Assembly: GCA_963754305.1 (NCBI GenBank)
Contig: CAVWFR010000048.1
Coordinates: forward strand, 1-64,000
Length of the DNA: 64,000 nt
Origin: DATEDA01 sp963754305
GTDB taxonomy: Bacteria > Pseudomonadota > Gammaproteobacteria > Burkholderiales > SG8-39
Direction of reading: 5' to 3'
Shown here: positions 27,221-34,790 of the stretch, in pieces
Position numbering within the stretch: the stretch's first letter is position 1
Layout of the letters: each line of letters begins with the position of its first letter
The notes under the pieces: model-generated
Told to the model about the DNA's origin: nothing
What the model saw: only the letters and a program-made list of their open reading frames with translations
The model's database searches: none
Program-made: the position numbers and the translations under genes

Positions 27221-28051
27221 TCAGCTCTTTACGGCGCCCGCGGTGAGCCCCGACACCATGTAGCGACGGAAAGCATAGTAGATGACGGTCGGGGGCAGCG
27301 CATAGATGACGCCGGTCGCCATCAGGAGCGCCCAGGGCGCGTCGTCGAAGGCGAGAAAGTTGCCGAGCGCGACCGCGAGCGTGAGCTTGCTCTCGGTCGC
27401 GAGCATCAGGAACGCGTAGAGGTATTCATTCCAGGCGAGCAAGAGCGCGTAGATGCCGATGGCGACCATCGTCGGCGCCATGAGCGGCAGATACACGTAC
27501 CAGAAGATCTGCATCGTCTTCGCGCCGTCGATCTTCGCCGCCTCGTCGAGCTCGCGCGGAATCTTCGTGGAAGCCTGGTTCATCACCCAGATCGCGTACG
27601 GCGACGCGAGCGCGACCATCGCGAAGATCATCGACCACGGACTGTCCACGAGGCCGTAGGTGCCCATGATCTTGTACATCGGGATCGCCAGAAACGCCGC
27701 CGGGATGAGATAGGTGAGGAGCGCGATGTTGGTGATCAGGCGCCCGCCGCGGATGCGGATGCGGGTGATCGCGAAGTTCGCCGTCGCGCCGATGGCGAGC
27801 GTGATCACCGCCACCATGACGGCGATGAACACGCTCATCCCGAGCTGCTGCCAGAAATACTGCACCAGATTGTGCTTGGCGCCGAGCACGAGCTCGAAGT
27901 TCTGCAGCGTGGGGTTTTTGGGCACCAGCCCGCTCGCGACCGCATCTTGCGCCGGCGAGAGCGCGATGACGAAGAGGTGGTAGATCGGGATGATCGTCCA
28001 GAGGAAGACCGCCAGCCCGATCAGATACAGCGGAAGATTCTTGAGCTTCAT
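27221..28051 (-). CDS. Sugar ABC transporter permease (MalG type)
   Basis: This 276-residue permease has six hydrophobic helices and the EAA loop ELDEAAKIDGAKTMQIFWYV followed by LPLM near residues 176-200, which docks the ATPase. The C-terminal end RRYMVSGLTAGAVKS is the classic MalG-like ending of CUT1 systems. It starts 9 bases after the MalF-type stop. With its partner it forms the membrane channel for the sugar bound by the receptor at 28999. Confidence 0.93.
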   Translation of the reverse strand: MKLKNLPLYLIGLAVFLWTIIPIYHLFVIALSPAQDAVASGLVPKNPTLQNFELVLGAKHNLVQYFWQQLGMSVFIAVMVAVITLAIGATANFAITRIRIRGGRLITNIALLTYLIPAAFLAIPMYKIMGTYGLVDSPWSMIFAMVALASPYAIWVMNQASTKIPRELDEAAKIDGAKTMQIFWYVYLPLMAPTMVAIGIYALLLAWNEYLYAFLMLATESKLTLAVALGNFLAFDDAPWALLMATGVIYALPPTVIYYAFRRYMVSGLTAGAVKS

Positions 28052-28060
28052 GCCGGCACT

Positions 28061-28939
28061 TCAATCCTGGACGTGCTCGCCCGACAGGCGCTTCATCATG
28101 AACCAGACGATCGGGATCACCGCCGGCATCGCGACGATGATCGCAGCGAGCGACACGTCGACCTGGTCCATCCGGAGATAGCGGATGCCGAGCGTGGCGA
28201 GCACCTGGGTGGAGTCGATCGGCCCGCCGCCGGTGAGGAGGTACACGCTATTGAAGTCGCCGAGGCTCCAGATGGTCGAGAGCAGCACGCAGGTGAGGTA
28301 GAGGCCGCGCATCGACGGCCAGGTCACGAAGCGGAACGCCTGCGAGGTCGTCGCCCCGTCGACGTCGGCCGACTCGTACAGCTCCTTCGGGATCGCCATC
28401 CGGCCGGCGAGCAGGATCAGCGTCCAGAACGGGAGCGACTTCCAGATATGCACCAGGATCGCCGCGCCGAGGCCGTAATGCCGCTCGGTGAGCCACCCCG
28501 GCCCCTCGACGCCGAACCACTTGAAGATGAGGGTGTTCACCATTCCCCACTCGGGATTCAGCATCCAGCGGAAGGAGAGGATGGTCGGGATCGACGGCGC
28601 TGCCCAAGCGAGGAGAAACAGCACCGAGAGCCAACGCACCCACCGCGCCTCATGGAGGAAGAACCCCGACAGACCGAGCGCGATGAACATCTTCAGGTTC
28701 ACCGCGACCAGCAGGAAGATGACGGTGTTGACGATCGTCGTGACGAAGACCGGATCCTGGAACAGCTTCCGGTAGGCGGCGGGACTGGAACCGAGCCAAA
28801 TGCCGTAGAGGACCGGGAAGACGACGAACAGCGCGAAGACGGCGAAGTAGGGGACGAGGAGAACGATCCCCCAGAAGGTCTCCTCCGAGAGACGCTGCTT
28901 CGGCGCCTGGGCGGGCGCTGGAATCACTACAGCGCTCAA
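28061..28939 (-). CDS. Sugar ABC transporter permease (MalF type)
   Basis: This protein of about 292 residues has six helices and the EAA motif ELYESADVDGATTSQAFRFV near 190-210. No ATG is near the expected start; TTG at 28939 follows GGAG at good spacing and gives MSAVVIPAPAQAPKQRLSEE before the first helix. The sequence continues open upstream without a stop, so the start is a choice. It follows the binding-protein gene after a strong hairpin, which may lower permease expression relative to the receptor. Confidence 0.88.
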   Translation of the reverse strand: MSAVVIPAPAQAPKQRLSEETFWGIVLLVPYFAVFALFVVFPVLYGIWLGSSPAAYRKLFQDPVFVTTIVNTVIFLLVAVNLKMFIALGLSGFFLHEARWVRWLSVLFLLAWAAPSIPTILSFRWMLNPEWGMVNTLIFKWFGVEGPGWLTERHYGLGAAILVHIWKSLPFWTLILLAGRMAIPKELYESADVDGATTSQAFRFVTWPSMRGLYLTCVLLSTIWSLGDFNSVYLLTGGGPIDSTQVLATLGIRYLRMDQVDVSLAAIIVAMPAVIPIVWFMMKRLSGEHVQD

Positions 28940-28963
28940 GGAGTGCTCCGCACGGATTTCTCC

Positions 28964-28987
28964 GGGGCCGGCGCCAGCGCCGGCCCC
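28964..28987 (-). promoter_or_regulatory. Strong hairpin between receptor and permease genes
   Basis: GGGGCCGGCGC-CA-GCGCCGGCCCC has 11-base perfect arms and would fold as a 9-bp stem with a 6-base loop. No T-tract follows. As in malE-malF type operons, it could stabilise the receptor part of the mRNA or cause partial termination. Confidence 0.6.
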
Positions 28988-28998
28988 GTCCGGCTTTC

Positions 28999-30372
28999 CT
29001 AATTCGCCAGGATCTGCTTTATTCGGGCGATCATCTCGTCGGCGGCCTTCTCCGCCGCGATGCCGTCCTTGGCGATGCGCGCGGTCGCGCGGCCCCAGAC
29101 ATTCTCCGCGTTCACGACCGTGAACTTCCAGTTGTAGACGAACGGGAAGAACACGAGCCCCTGCGAAACCTGCTGCTGCACGGCCTTGCGGTGCGGATCC
29201 TTGCCGTCGGTCCAGAACGGCGCCACGGAGGCGCGCTTGGTGACCGGCACCCAGCGACCGAGCGAGCCTTCGACGAACGGCTGCAGGTTGTCCTCCTGCA
29301 ACAGGAAGGCCAGGAACTCCTTGCCGCGCTGCTTGTTCTTCGCGTCGACGAACACGACCGCGGTCTTCACCGCGGCGAGCTGCGGCAGGCTGCCGCCGGT
29401 CGCCTTGTCCGGGAAGCCGCGGGTGCGGATCTTCTCGTAGTAGTTGGTGCGCGCCGTCGCCTTCTGTTCCGCGGTCGAGGTTGCGCGATTCATCGTGTCG
29501 AACTGCGCCGCCGGGATCGAGATGGTTGCGTTGTGCGTCATCACCGTGGTCTTGTTGGCGAAGTTCAGGTTGTTGTCGACGTCGGTCCAGTTCACCGATG
29601 ACGCCGGCGAGCAGCCTTTCTTCACGATCGCGGCATAGTCGGCGAGCGCCTTGACGAGCCCCGCCCTGTTCTTGGGCTGATCGAGGGTGAGCTTGCCGTT
29701 CTCGTCCACGACCTGGACATCGTAGGCGTTCATGAACATGTGGAAGCTGTAGAACGTGTCGGACGCCTGCACGCTCGCCGGATGCCCGATCGCGTACACC
29801 CGCTGGCCCTTCGCGCGCAGCGCCGGCTGCACCTTGTCGCACCAGAAGCTCCAGAAGCCTTTCCAGTCGTTGGGGATGTCCGACTCCTTGAAGCCCGCGT
29901 CCTGGAGCATGTCGATCCAGTACTCGATGTGCATCAGCTGCATCTCGACCGGCGCGGCGTAGTAGGCCTTCTTGCCGGTCTTGCCGTTCAGGAGCCAGGT
30001 CGTCGATAGCGGTCCGGGCAGGAACTGCGACTCGATCGGCTTGATGATGTCGTCGAGGTTCTCGAGCTTGCCCTCGAAGGCCCACTTGCCGGTGACGCGG
30101 AAGTCGTAGGTGAAACCGAAACCGACGTCGGGCGGATTGCCGGCCTCGACGGCGGCGACCGATTTAGTCACCACGTCTTCGGGCGAGTAGAGGGAGAGGT
30201 CGACCTTGACGCCGCTCTTCGCCTCGTACTTCTTGATGACCTCGTTGAGCGCCTGCTCCTCGGCGGGATAGAACGCCTTCGTGAACCAGACGGTGATGGT
30301 CTGCTGCGCTGCGGCGCTGCCGGTGGCGAGCGTGAAAGCAACCGCGAGCACGCGGCTGACGAACCGGGACAT
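28999..30372 (-). CDS. Sugar ABC transporter substrate-binding protein
   Basis: This 457-residue extracellular binding protein has a signal peptide at about 1-22 (LAVAFTLATGSAAAQ). The mature start QTITVWFTKAFYPAEEQAL and the later AYYAAPVEMQLMHIEYWIDM and KQRGKEFLAFLLQEDNLQPF are typical of CUT1 cluster-1 receptors. The ATG at 30372 has GGAGGAG. The upstream 285 bases to the divergent SDR gene hold a 15-bp inverted repeat and, for the other direction, a clear promoter. It is the first gene of the minus-strand uptake operon. The ligand is a sugar or sugar-like compound by family; the downstream enzymes point to a sugar acid route. Confidence 0.92.
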   Translation of the reverse strand: MSRFVSRVLAVAFTLATGSAAAQQTITVWFTKAFYPAEEQALNEVIKKYEAKSGVKVDLSLYSPEDVVTKSVAAVEAGNPPDVGFGFTYDFRVTGKWAFEGKLENLDDIIKPIESQFLPGPLSTTWLLNGKTGKKAYYAAPVEMQLMHIEYWIDMLQDAGFKESDIPNDWKGFWSFWCDKVQPALRAKGQRVYAIGHPASVQASDTFYSFHMFMNAYDVQVVDENGKLTLDQPKNRAGLVKALADYAAIVKKGCSPASSVNWTDVDNNLNFANKTTVMTHNATISIPAAQFDTMNRATSTAEQKATARTNYYEKIRTRGFPDKATGGSLPQLAAVKTAVVFVDAKNKQRGKEFLAFLLQEDNLQPFVEGSLGRWVPVTKRASVAPFWTDGKDPHRKAVQQQVSQGLVFFPFVYNWKFTVVNAENVWGRATARIAKDGIAAEKAADEMIARIKQILAN

Positions 30373-30444
30373 GGATCTCCTCCTTCGGATATTACGGCGT
30401 CGTGTCGTTGTCTGCCGCCCGCGTGCCGCAAGCGCCGGCGGCAT

Positions 30445-30459
30445 ACCTGTTGGACAGGT
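30445..30459. promoter_or_regulatory. 15-bp inverted repeat, candidate GntR operator
   Basis: ACCTGT-TGG-ACAGGT is a perfect 6-3-6 inverted repeat 73 bases upstream of the ABC receptor start, in the divergent gap to the SDR gene. A single regulator bound here could control both directions. The GntR at 26527 is the natural candidate. Confidence 0.55.
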
Positions 30460-30596
30460 TGCGCGGCGAGGCTACCCCCAACGGCGATGGGTGTCAAACC
30501 CGCGTCGGGCTGGCGAGTGCGCTGCGGCAGAGCCCGTAACAGGCTGTTTGCGCAGGGAAACTCTCGGAATTTTGGGTTTTCCGCGAGGGCCGCTGC

Positions 30597-30602
30597 TATA
30601 AT
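30597..30602 (+). promoter_or_regulatory. Extended -10 promoter element for the SDR-FAH operon
   Basis: TGCTATAAT contains a perfect TATAAT preceded by TGC, an extended -10 form. It lies 55 bases before the GTG at 30658. The -35 region is weak, as is usual with extended -10 promoters. Confidence 0.6.
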
Positions 30603-30657
30603 CCGCCGTTCGCTCGGCATTCACAAACACGACGCCGCTCGAGAAGGAGGATGCACG

Positions 30658-31398
30658 GTGGCCGACCGGCTCAAGGGCAAACGCGCGTTCATTACCGCCG
30701 CCGGACAAGGGATGGGCCGCGCTGCCGCAGAAGCGTTCGCGCGCGAAGGCGCAAGCGTGTGGGCGACCGATGTGAGCGCGCGGCTCGTCGAAACGCTCGC
30801 CGGATCGCCGGGCATCACGGCGCGCGCGTTGGACGTCACCGACGGAGCCGCCGTCGAACGGGTCGCGCGCGAAGCCGGGACGGTCGACGTGCTCTTCAAC
30901 TGCGCCGGGTTCGTGCACCACGGCACGATCATGGAGTGCGCCGAGAAGGACTGGGATTTCAGCTTCGATTTGAACGTCAAATCGATGTACCGGGTCACCC
31001 GCGCGCTCCTGCCGGGGATGCTCGGGCAGGGCCACGGCAGCATCATCAACATGGCCTCGATCGCATCGAGCCTCCGCGGGATCCCGAACCGCTTCGCCTA
31101 CGGCGCGACCAAGGCCGCCGTGCTCGGTCTTACCAAGGCGATCGCCGCCGACTACGTGCAGCAGGGCATCCGCTGCAACGCGGTTTGCCCGGGGACGGTC
31201 GATACGCCCTCGCTTCAAGACCGCATCAACGCGCTCCCCGACCCGGTCGCGGCGCGCAAGGCGTTCATCGCCCGCCAGCCCATGGGCCGGCTCGGCACCA
31301 CCGACGACATCATCCCGCTGCTCATCTACCTCGCCTCCGACGAGTCCTCGTTCGCGACCGGCGTCGCTTTTTCGGTGGATGGCGGCATGACCATATAG
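30658..31398 (+). CDS. Short-chain dehydrogenase/reductase, keto-deoxy-sugar-acid dehydrogenase type
   Basis: This 246-residue enzyme starts with GTG at 30658 behind GAAGGAGG. It has the NAD-binding pattern FITAAGQGMGRAAAE, the NCAG motif, Ser in MASIASS and the catalytic Tyr-x-x-x-Lys in YGATKAAVLGL, plus NAVCPGTVDTPS. It resembles dehydrogenases that oxidise 2-keto-3-deoxy-L-fuconate or -rhamnonate in non-phosphorylative sugar pathways. The next gene encodes the matching type of hydrolase, and a UxaA-type dehydratase stands in the divergent operon, which supports that reading. The exact sugar is inference. Confidence 0.85.
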   Translation: MADRLKGKRAFITAAGQGMGRAAAEAFAREGASVWATDVSARLVETLAGSPGITARALDVTDGAAVERVAREAGTVDVLFNCAGFVHHGTIMECAEKDWDFSFDLNVKSMYRVTRALLPGMLGQGHGSIINMASIASSLRGIPNRFAYGATKAAVLGLTKAIAADYVQQGIRCNAVCPGTVDTPSLQDRINALPDPVAARKAFIARQPMGRLGTTDDIIPLLIYLASDESSFATGVAFSVDGGMTI

Positions 31399-31426
31399 AG
31401 CACCCCCGCACCTGGAGACAAAAAAG

Positions 31427-32278
31427 ATGAAGCTGTGTCGCTTTGGAAAAAACGGCTTTGAGAAGCCCGGGATCATCGACTCGCAAGGGATGCTGCGCGA
31501 CCTGTCCGGCGTCGTGCAGCAGATCGACCAGGAGGTGATCTCGCCGAAGGGGCTCGCAAAACTGCGCAAGATCCGGCCCGAGTCGCTGGCGCTGATCAAG
31601 ACCGAGCCGCGGCTCGGGGTGCCGTACGTCGGCATCAGCAAGTTCGTAGCGATCGGACTCAACTATTCCGATCACGCCGCCGAAGCGGGGCTGCCGGTGC
31701 CGTCCGAGCCGGTGGTGTTCATGAAAGCGACGACTTCGATCAACGGGCCGAACGACGATGTCGTGCAGCCGAAGGACTCCACGAAGCTCGACTGGGAGGT
31801 AGAGCTCGGCGTCGTGATCGGCGTCAAGGCGCAATACGTCCCCGAAGACAAGGCGCTGGAGTACGTCGCCGGTTACGCGATCGTCAACGACGTGTCCGAG
31901 CGCGGCTTCCAGCTGGCGACCAGCCAGTGGGACAAAGGCAAGGGTTTCGATTCGTCCGGACCGATCGGCCCGTGGCTCGTCACCGCCGACGAGATCCCCA
32001 ACCCGCAGTCGCTCGAGATGTGGCTCGACGTCAACAGCGAGCGCATGCAGACCGGCAATACGCGCACCATGGTCTTCTCGGTCGCGAAGATCGTGTCGCA
32101 CGTGTCGCAGTACATGACGCTGCTGCCGGGCGACATCATCACCACCGGCACGCCACCGGGCGTCGGCATGGGTCGCAAGCCCGAGCCCGTCTTCCTCAAG
32201 CCCGGAGACGTCATGACGCTCGGCATTCAAGGCCTCGGCGAGCAGCGGCAGCGAGTCGTTGCCTACACCGGCAAGTGA
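31427..32278 (+). CDS. Fumarylacetoacetate hydrolase family, 2,4-diketo-3-deoxy-sugar-acid hydrolase type
   Basis: This 283-residue protein has the FAH fold with metal ligands in DWEVELGVVIG (Glu-x-Glu) and KGFDSSGPIGPW (Asp), and the ending GDIITTGTPPGVGMGRKP. The N-terminus MKLCRFGKNGFEKPGIID is shared with ureidoglycolate lyase and with the hydrolases that cleave 2,4-diketo-3-deoxy-L-fuconate or -rhamnonate to pyruvate and a hydroxy acid. It follows the SDR gene by 28 bases, and the order SDR then FAH matches those pathways. The substrate call is an inference from pairing. Confidence 0.87.
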   Translation: MKLCRFGKNGFEKPGIIDSQGMLRDLSGVVQQIDQEVISPKGLAKLRKIRPESLALIKTEPRLGVPYVGISKFVAIGLNYSDHAAEAGLPVPSEPVVFMKATTSINGPNDDVVQPKDSTKLDWEVELGVVIGVKAQYVPEDKALEYVAGYAIVNDVSERGFQLATSQWDKGKGFDSSGPIGPWLVTADEIPNPQSLEMWLDVNSERMQTGNTRTMVFSVAKIVSHVSQYMTLLPGDIITTGTPPGVGMGRKPEPVFLKPGDVMTLGIQGLGEQRQRVVAYTGK

Positions 32279-32354
32279 CCGTTGCAAGCGAGGTCACGGG
32301 CCTCGCGCAACGGCGCATGGCGGGATCCAAACCTGCTTCGGCTTGCGCCCCCGG

Positions 32355-32374
32355 ACGCCGGCTTTCGCCGGCGT
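32355..32374. terminator. Hairpin after the SDR-FAH operon
   Basis: ACGCCGGC-TTTC-GCCGGCGT is a perfect 8-bp stem 77 bases after the FAH stop. No T-run follows, so it may be a Rho-type end or a dispersed intergenic repeat. Apart from this and the csp promoter candidate, the 377-base gap 32279-32655 holds nothing I recognise. Confidence 0.4.
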
Positions 32375-32497
32375 GACGAAGCGTCATCGGGGCGTTCACC
32401 GGGATCAAGTCGGGTTCCGGCTTAGGTCCCTCGACGCCGCTCCGCCGAGTTACGTTTTCCCTGCCGTCCCCGGGCCTTAGCCGGCGTCACGGCCCTC

Positions 32498-32526
32498 TTG
32501 CCAAATGGCTCCGACGCCCGCATAGT
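32498..32526 (+). promoter_or_regulatory. Candidate promoter of the cold-shock operon
   Basis: TTGCCA (32498-32503), a 17-base spacer and CATAGT (32521-32526) form a plausible sigma-70 promoter. Transcription from about 32533 would leave a leader of about 120 bases before the csp ATG, in line with the long leaders that make csp mRNAs cold-responsive. Confidence 0.4.
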
Positions 32527-32655
32527 CTCCAGGTCGAACACTCTTTAGGCACGCCCGCTGGCGCCTCCAAGGGCGCCGCTCCTGGTCTTCTGCCATAGGT
32601 GATTTGATGCCACGCACACTGTCGTGCGCGGCAACGCCAGACCCGGAGGATTCGT

Positions 32656-32862
32656 ATGCCCACTGGCACCGTCAAGTTCTTCAATACCACCAAAGGCTTC
32701 GGCTTCATCCGCCCCGACGACGGCTCGAAGGATGTCTTCGTGCACATCTCGGCCGTCGAGCGCGCCGGCCTCGGCACCCTCTCCGAGAACCAGAAGATCT
32801 CGTTCGAGGTGCAGCAGGGGCAGAACGGCAAGTCATCGGCTGTCAACCTCAAGGCCGTGTGA
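32656..32862 (+). CDS. Cold-shock protein (CspA family)
   Basis: This 68-residue single-domain RNA/DNA-binding protein has RNP1 KGFGFI (residues 13-18) and RNP2 VFVHI, with the normal aromatic surface (Phe8, Phe9). It acts as an RNA chaperone in the cytoplasm. An upstream GGAGGA site supports the ATG. An infA-type gene starts 13 bases after its stop, so the two are probably one transcript. The long upstream leader may give temperature control. Confidence 0.95.
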   Translation: MPTGTVKFFNTTKGFGFIRPDDGSKDVFVHISAVERAGLGTLSENQKISFEVQQGQNGKSSAVNLKAV

Positions 32863-32875
32863 GCGGACCCGCCAC

Positions 32876-33145
32876 GTGGCGAAGGAAGAACTGATCGAGA
32901 TGGAGGGCGTCGTCAGCGAGGTGCTGCCCAATACGCAGTTCCGAGTGCTGCTCGACAACGGCGCCGACGTTCTCGCCTACGCCTCCGGCAAGATGCGGAA
33001 GCACCGGATCCGCATCCTCGCGGGAGACAAGGTCACCCTCGAGATGTCGCCCTACGACCTGACCAAGGCCCGCATCAACTTTCGGCACAAGGACGAGCGC
33101 GCGGCGCCGGTGTCGCCCCGCCCGCCGCAGTTCCGGCGGCGCTAG
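32876..33145 (+). CDS. infA: Translation initiation factor IF-1 (second infA type)
   Basis: This 89-residue OB-fold protein starts with GTG and reads VAKEELIEMEGVVSEVLPNT. The IF-1 core is clear in SGKMRKHRIRILAGDKVTLE and MSPYDLTKARINFRHK. It carries a C-terminal tail of about 17 residues (RAAPVSPRPPQFRRR) that the usual 72-residue IF-1 lacks. IF-1 binds the 30S A site during initiation. Its place behind a csp gene suggests a cold-induced copy. It is followed by a 6-bp hairpin (GCGTCG-GCGG-CGACGC, 33145-33160) and then the glycine riboswitch of the next gene. Confidence 0.93.
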   Translation: MAKEELIEMEGVVSEVLPNTQFRVLLDNGADVLAYASGKMRKHRIRILAGDKVTLEMSPYDLTKARINFRHKDERAAPVSPRPPQFRRR

Positions 33146-33175
33146 CGTCGGCGGCGACGCGCCGAGGCGGATGAC

Positions 33176-33400
33176 ACGGTCGGCGGCGAGCGGGGCCAGT
33201 GCGGCAACGCACGCTGGCCGTCGCCGAAGGCGCAACACCCGGAATCGCTCAGGCAAACGGACCGTCAGCAGGGGTCGAATTCGGCCCCGGGAGACTCTGG
33301 CGAGCGGCGGCGGGCGGTGCACACCGCGCGCTTCGCCCACCGAAGGGCCACGCGGCGCGTTGCGAAAGCGCGCTGCAAGACTCGAAGGTAAACGGACAGG
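33176..33400 (+). ncRNA. Tandem glycine riboswitch
   Basis: Two aptamer-like units lie in the leader of the dadA-like gene. Unit 1 (33176-33265) has P1 ACGGTC/GACCGT, P2 GAGCG/CGCTC, a P3 hairpin GGCCAG...CTGGCC and the conserved strings CGCCGAAGGCGCAA and CTCAGGCAAACGGACCG. Unit 2 (about 33294-33400) repeats the plan with CACCGAAGG and CTCGAAGGTAAACGGACAG. This is the layout of known glycine riboswitches. The last P1 strand (CAGGGG, about 33397-33402) overlaps the left arm of the terminator that follows, so glycine binding should block termination and switch the gene on. Unit 2 departs slightly from consensus. Confidence 0.88.
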
Positions 33401-33429
33401 GGGGTGAGGCGAAAGCCTTGCCCCTTTTT
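33401..33429 (+). terminator. Rho-independent terminator, expression platform of the riboswitch
   Basis: GGGGTGAGGC-GAAA-GCCTTGCCCC followed by TTTTT is a 10-bp stem with a GAAA loop and a T-tract. It ends 16 bases before the dadA ATG. Its left arm shares bases with the aptamer 2 P1 helix, so the two structures exclude each other. Confidence 0.9.
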
Positions 33430-33445
33430 CGTTGAAGAGGCGCGC

Positions 33446-34747
33446 ATGAGAGTGATCGTCCTGGGGGCCGGGGTCGTGGGCACCGCCGCTGCGTGGTATC
33501 TCGCCCGCGCCGGCCACGAAGTCACCGTCCTCGAACGACAGGGCGCCGCGGGGCTGGAGACCAGCTTCGCCAACGGCGGCCAGATCTCGGTCAGCCATGC
33601 GGAGCCGTGGGCGAATCCGGGCGCGCCGGCGAAGATCCTCGCGTGGCTCGGGCGCGAGGATGCGCCGCTCCTCTTCCGGCTGCGCGCAGACTGGCGCCAA
33701 TGGGGGTGGGGTCTGCGCTTTCTGGCCGAGTGTCTGCCGTTTCGCACTCGCGACAACATCCGCCAGATCCTCGCGCTGGCACTCTACAGCCGCGATCAGT
33801 TAAGAGAGCTGCGGCGTGACACCGGCATCGAGTACGACCAGCTCACGCGCGGCATCCTGCACTTCTACACCGATGCGGAGGAGTTCGACCGCGCCGTAGC
33901 GCAGGCCGAGTCGCTGCGCACTTACGGCCGCGAGCGGGACGTGAAGAGCGCTGCGGAATGCCTCGCGATCGAGCCGGCGCTCGCGCACGCCGCCGAGCGA
34001 CTTGCCGGCGGCATCTATGCCGCGTCGGACGAATCAGGCGATGCGCGGAAGTTCACGCAGGCGCTCGCCGCGCTGGCCGAGACCCACGGCGTGCGCTTCT
34101 GCTACGGGCGGACGATCAAACGCCTGGAGGCCGAGCGCGGCCGAGTCTTGAGCATCGTCCTCGCCGATGCAGACGGGCGCGACGACCGGATCTCGGCCGA
34201 CGCCTACGTCGTCGCGCTAGGGAGCTACAGCCCGCTCCTGCTGCGGCCGCTCGGGATTTCGCTGCCCGTTTATCCGCTGAAAGGCTACTCGATCACCGTG
34301 CCGCTGGAGCCCGGCGACGAAGCGCCCACGGTCAGCCTCACCGATGACAGCCACAAGCTTGTCTACTCGCGGCTGGGCGACCGGCTGCGCGTGGCGGGCA
34401 CGGCGGAGGTCGCGGGATACAACACCGACATCAACGACGTCCGTTGCCTGGCGATCGTGCGCCGGACATTCGAGATCTTCCCGCGTGCGGGCCGGCCCGA
34501 GCGGGCCGAGCTCTGGACCGGCCTGCGGCCGGCGACGCCTTCGAACGTGCCCGTCATCGGCGGTACCAAGTACCGGAACCTGTTTCTCGATACCGGCCAC
34601 GGGACGTTGGGCTGGACGATGGCATGCGGCTCGGGCCGCGCGCTCGCCGACATCGTGAGCGGCCGGGAACCGGAGCCGGACTTTCGGTTCGTCGGCATGC
34701 CCGCCAGGTCGCGCAGCGTCCTCGTGGTGAAGCCCGACGCCGGGTAG
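33446..34747 (+). CDS. dadA: D-amino acid dehydrogenase (DadA-like), glycine-riboswitch controlled
   Basis: This 433-residue FAD-dependent amine oxidase-type enzyme starts at ATG 33446 (GAAGAGG site). The FAD-binding fold is VIVLGAGVVGTAAAWYLARA (residues 3-22), then VTVLERQ and TSFANGGQISVSHAEPWANP. The C-terminal WTGLRPATPSNVPVIG and TGHGTLGWTMACGSG are classic for DadA. It deaminates D-amino acids to keto acids at the inner membrane and passes electrons to the respiratory chain. The leader is a glycine riboswitch with a terminator, so the real substrate, or the inducing state, is probably glycine. No alanine racemase gene is next to it, unlike the classical dadAX operon. Confidence 0.9.
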   Translation: MRVIVLGAGVVGTAAAWYLARAGHEVTVLERQGAAGLETSFANGGQISVSHAEPWANPGAPAKILAWLGREDAPLLFRLRADWRQWGWGLRFLAECLPFRTRDNIRQILALALYSRDQLRELRRDTGIEYDQLTRGILHFYTDAEEFDRAVAQAESLRTYGRERDVKSAAECLAIEPALAHAAERLAGGIYAASDESGDARKFTQALAALAETHGVRFCYGRTIKRLEAERGRVLSIVLADADGRDDRISADAYVVALGSYSPLLLRPLGISLPVYPLKGYSITVPLEPGDEAPTVSLTDDSHKLVYSRLGDRLRVAGTAEVAGYNTDINDVRCLAIVRRTFEIFPRAGRPERAELWTGLRPATPSNVPVIGGTKYRNLFLDTGHGTLGWTMACGSGRALADIVSGREPEPDFRFVGMPARSRSVLVVKPDAG

Positions 34748-34761
34748 CCAAGACCCTACCC

Positions 34762-34783
34762 GTCGCGGCGCTATTCCCGCGAC
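34762..34783. terminator. Hairpin between convergent dadA and speD-speE genes
   Basis: GTCGCGG-N8-CCGCGAC is a perfect 7-bp stem in the 43-base gap between two convergent stops, followed by a T-rich stretch (GGTTTCATTT) on the plus strand. It may serve dadA. Confidence 0.5.
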
Positions 34784-34790
34784 TACGGTT

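Noticed and set aside
33401..33429. Terminator only as the end of the csp-infA transcript
   Set aside because: Its left arm overlaps the P1 strand of a glycine aptamer and it sits 16 bases before the dadA start, so a regulated leader terminator explains it better.
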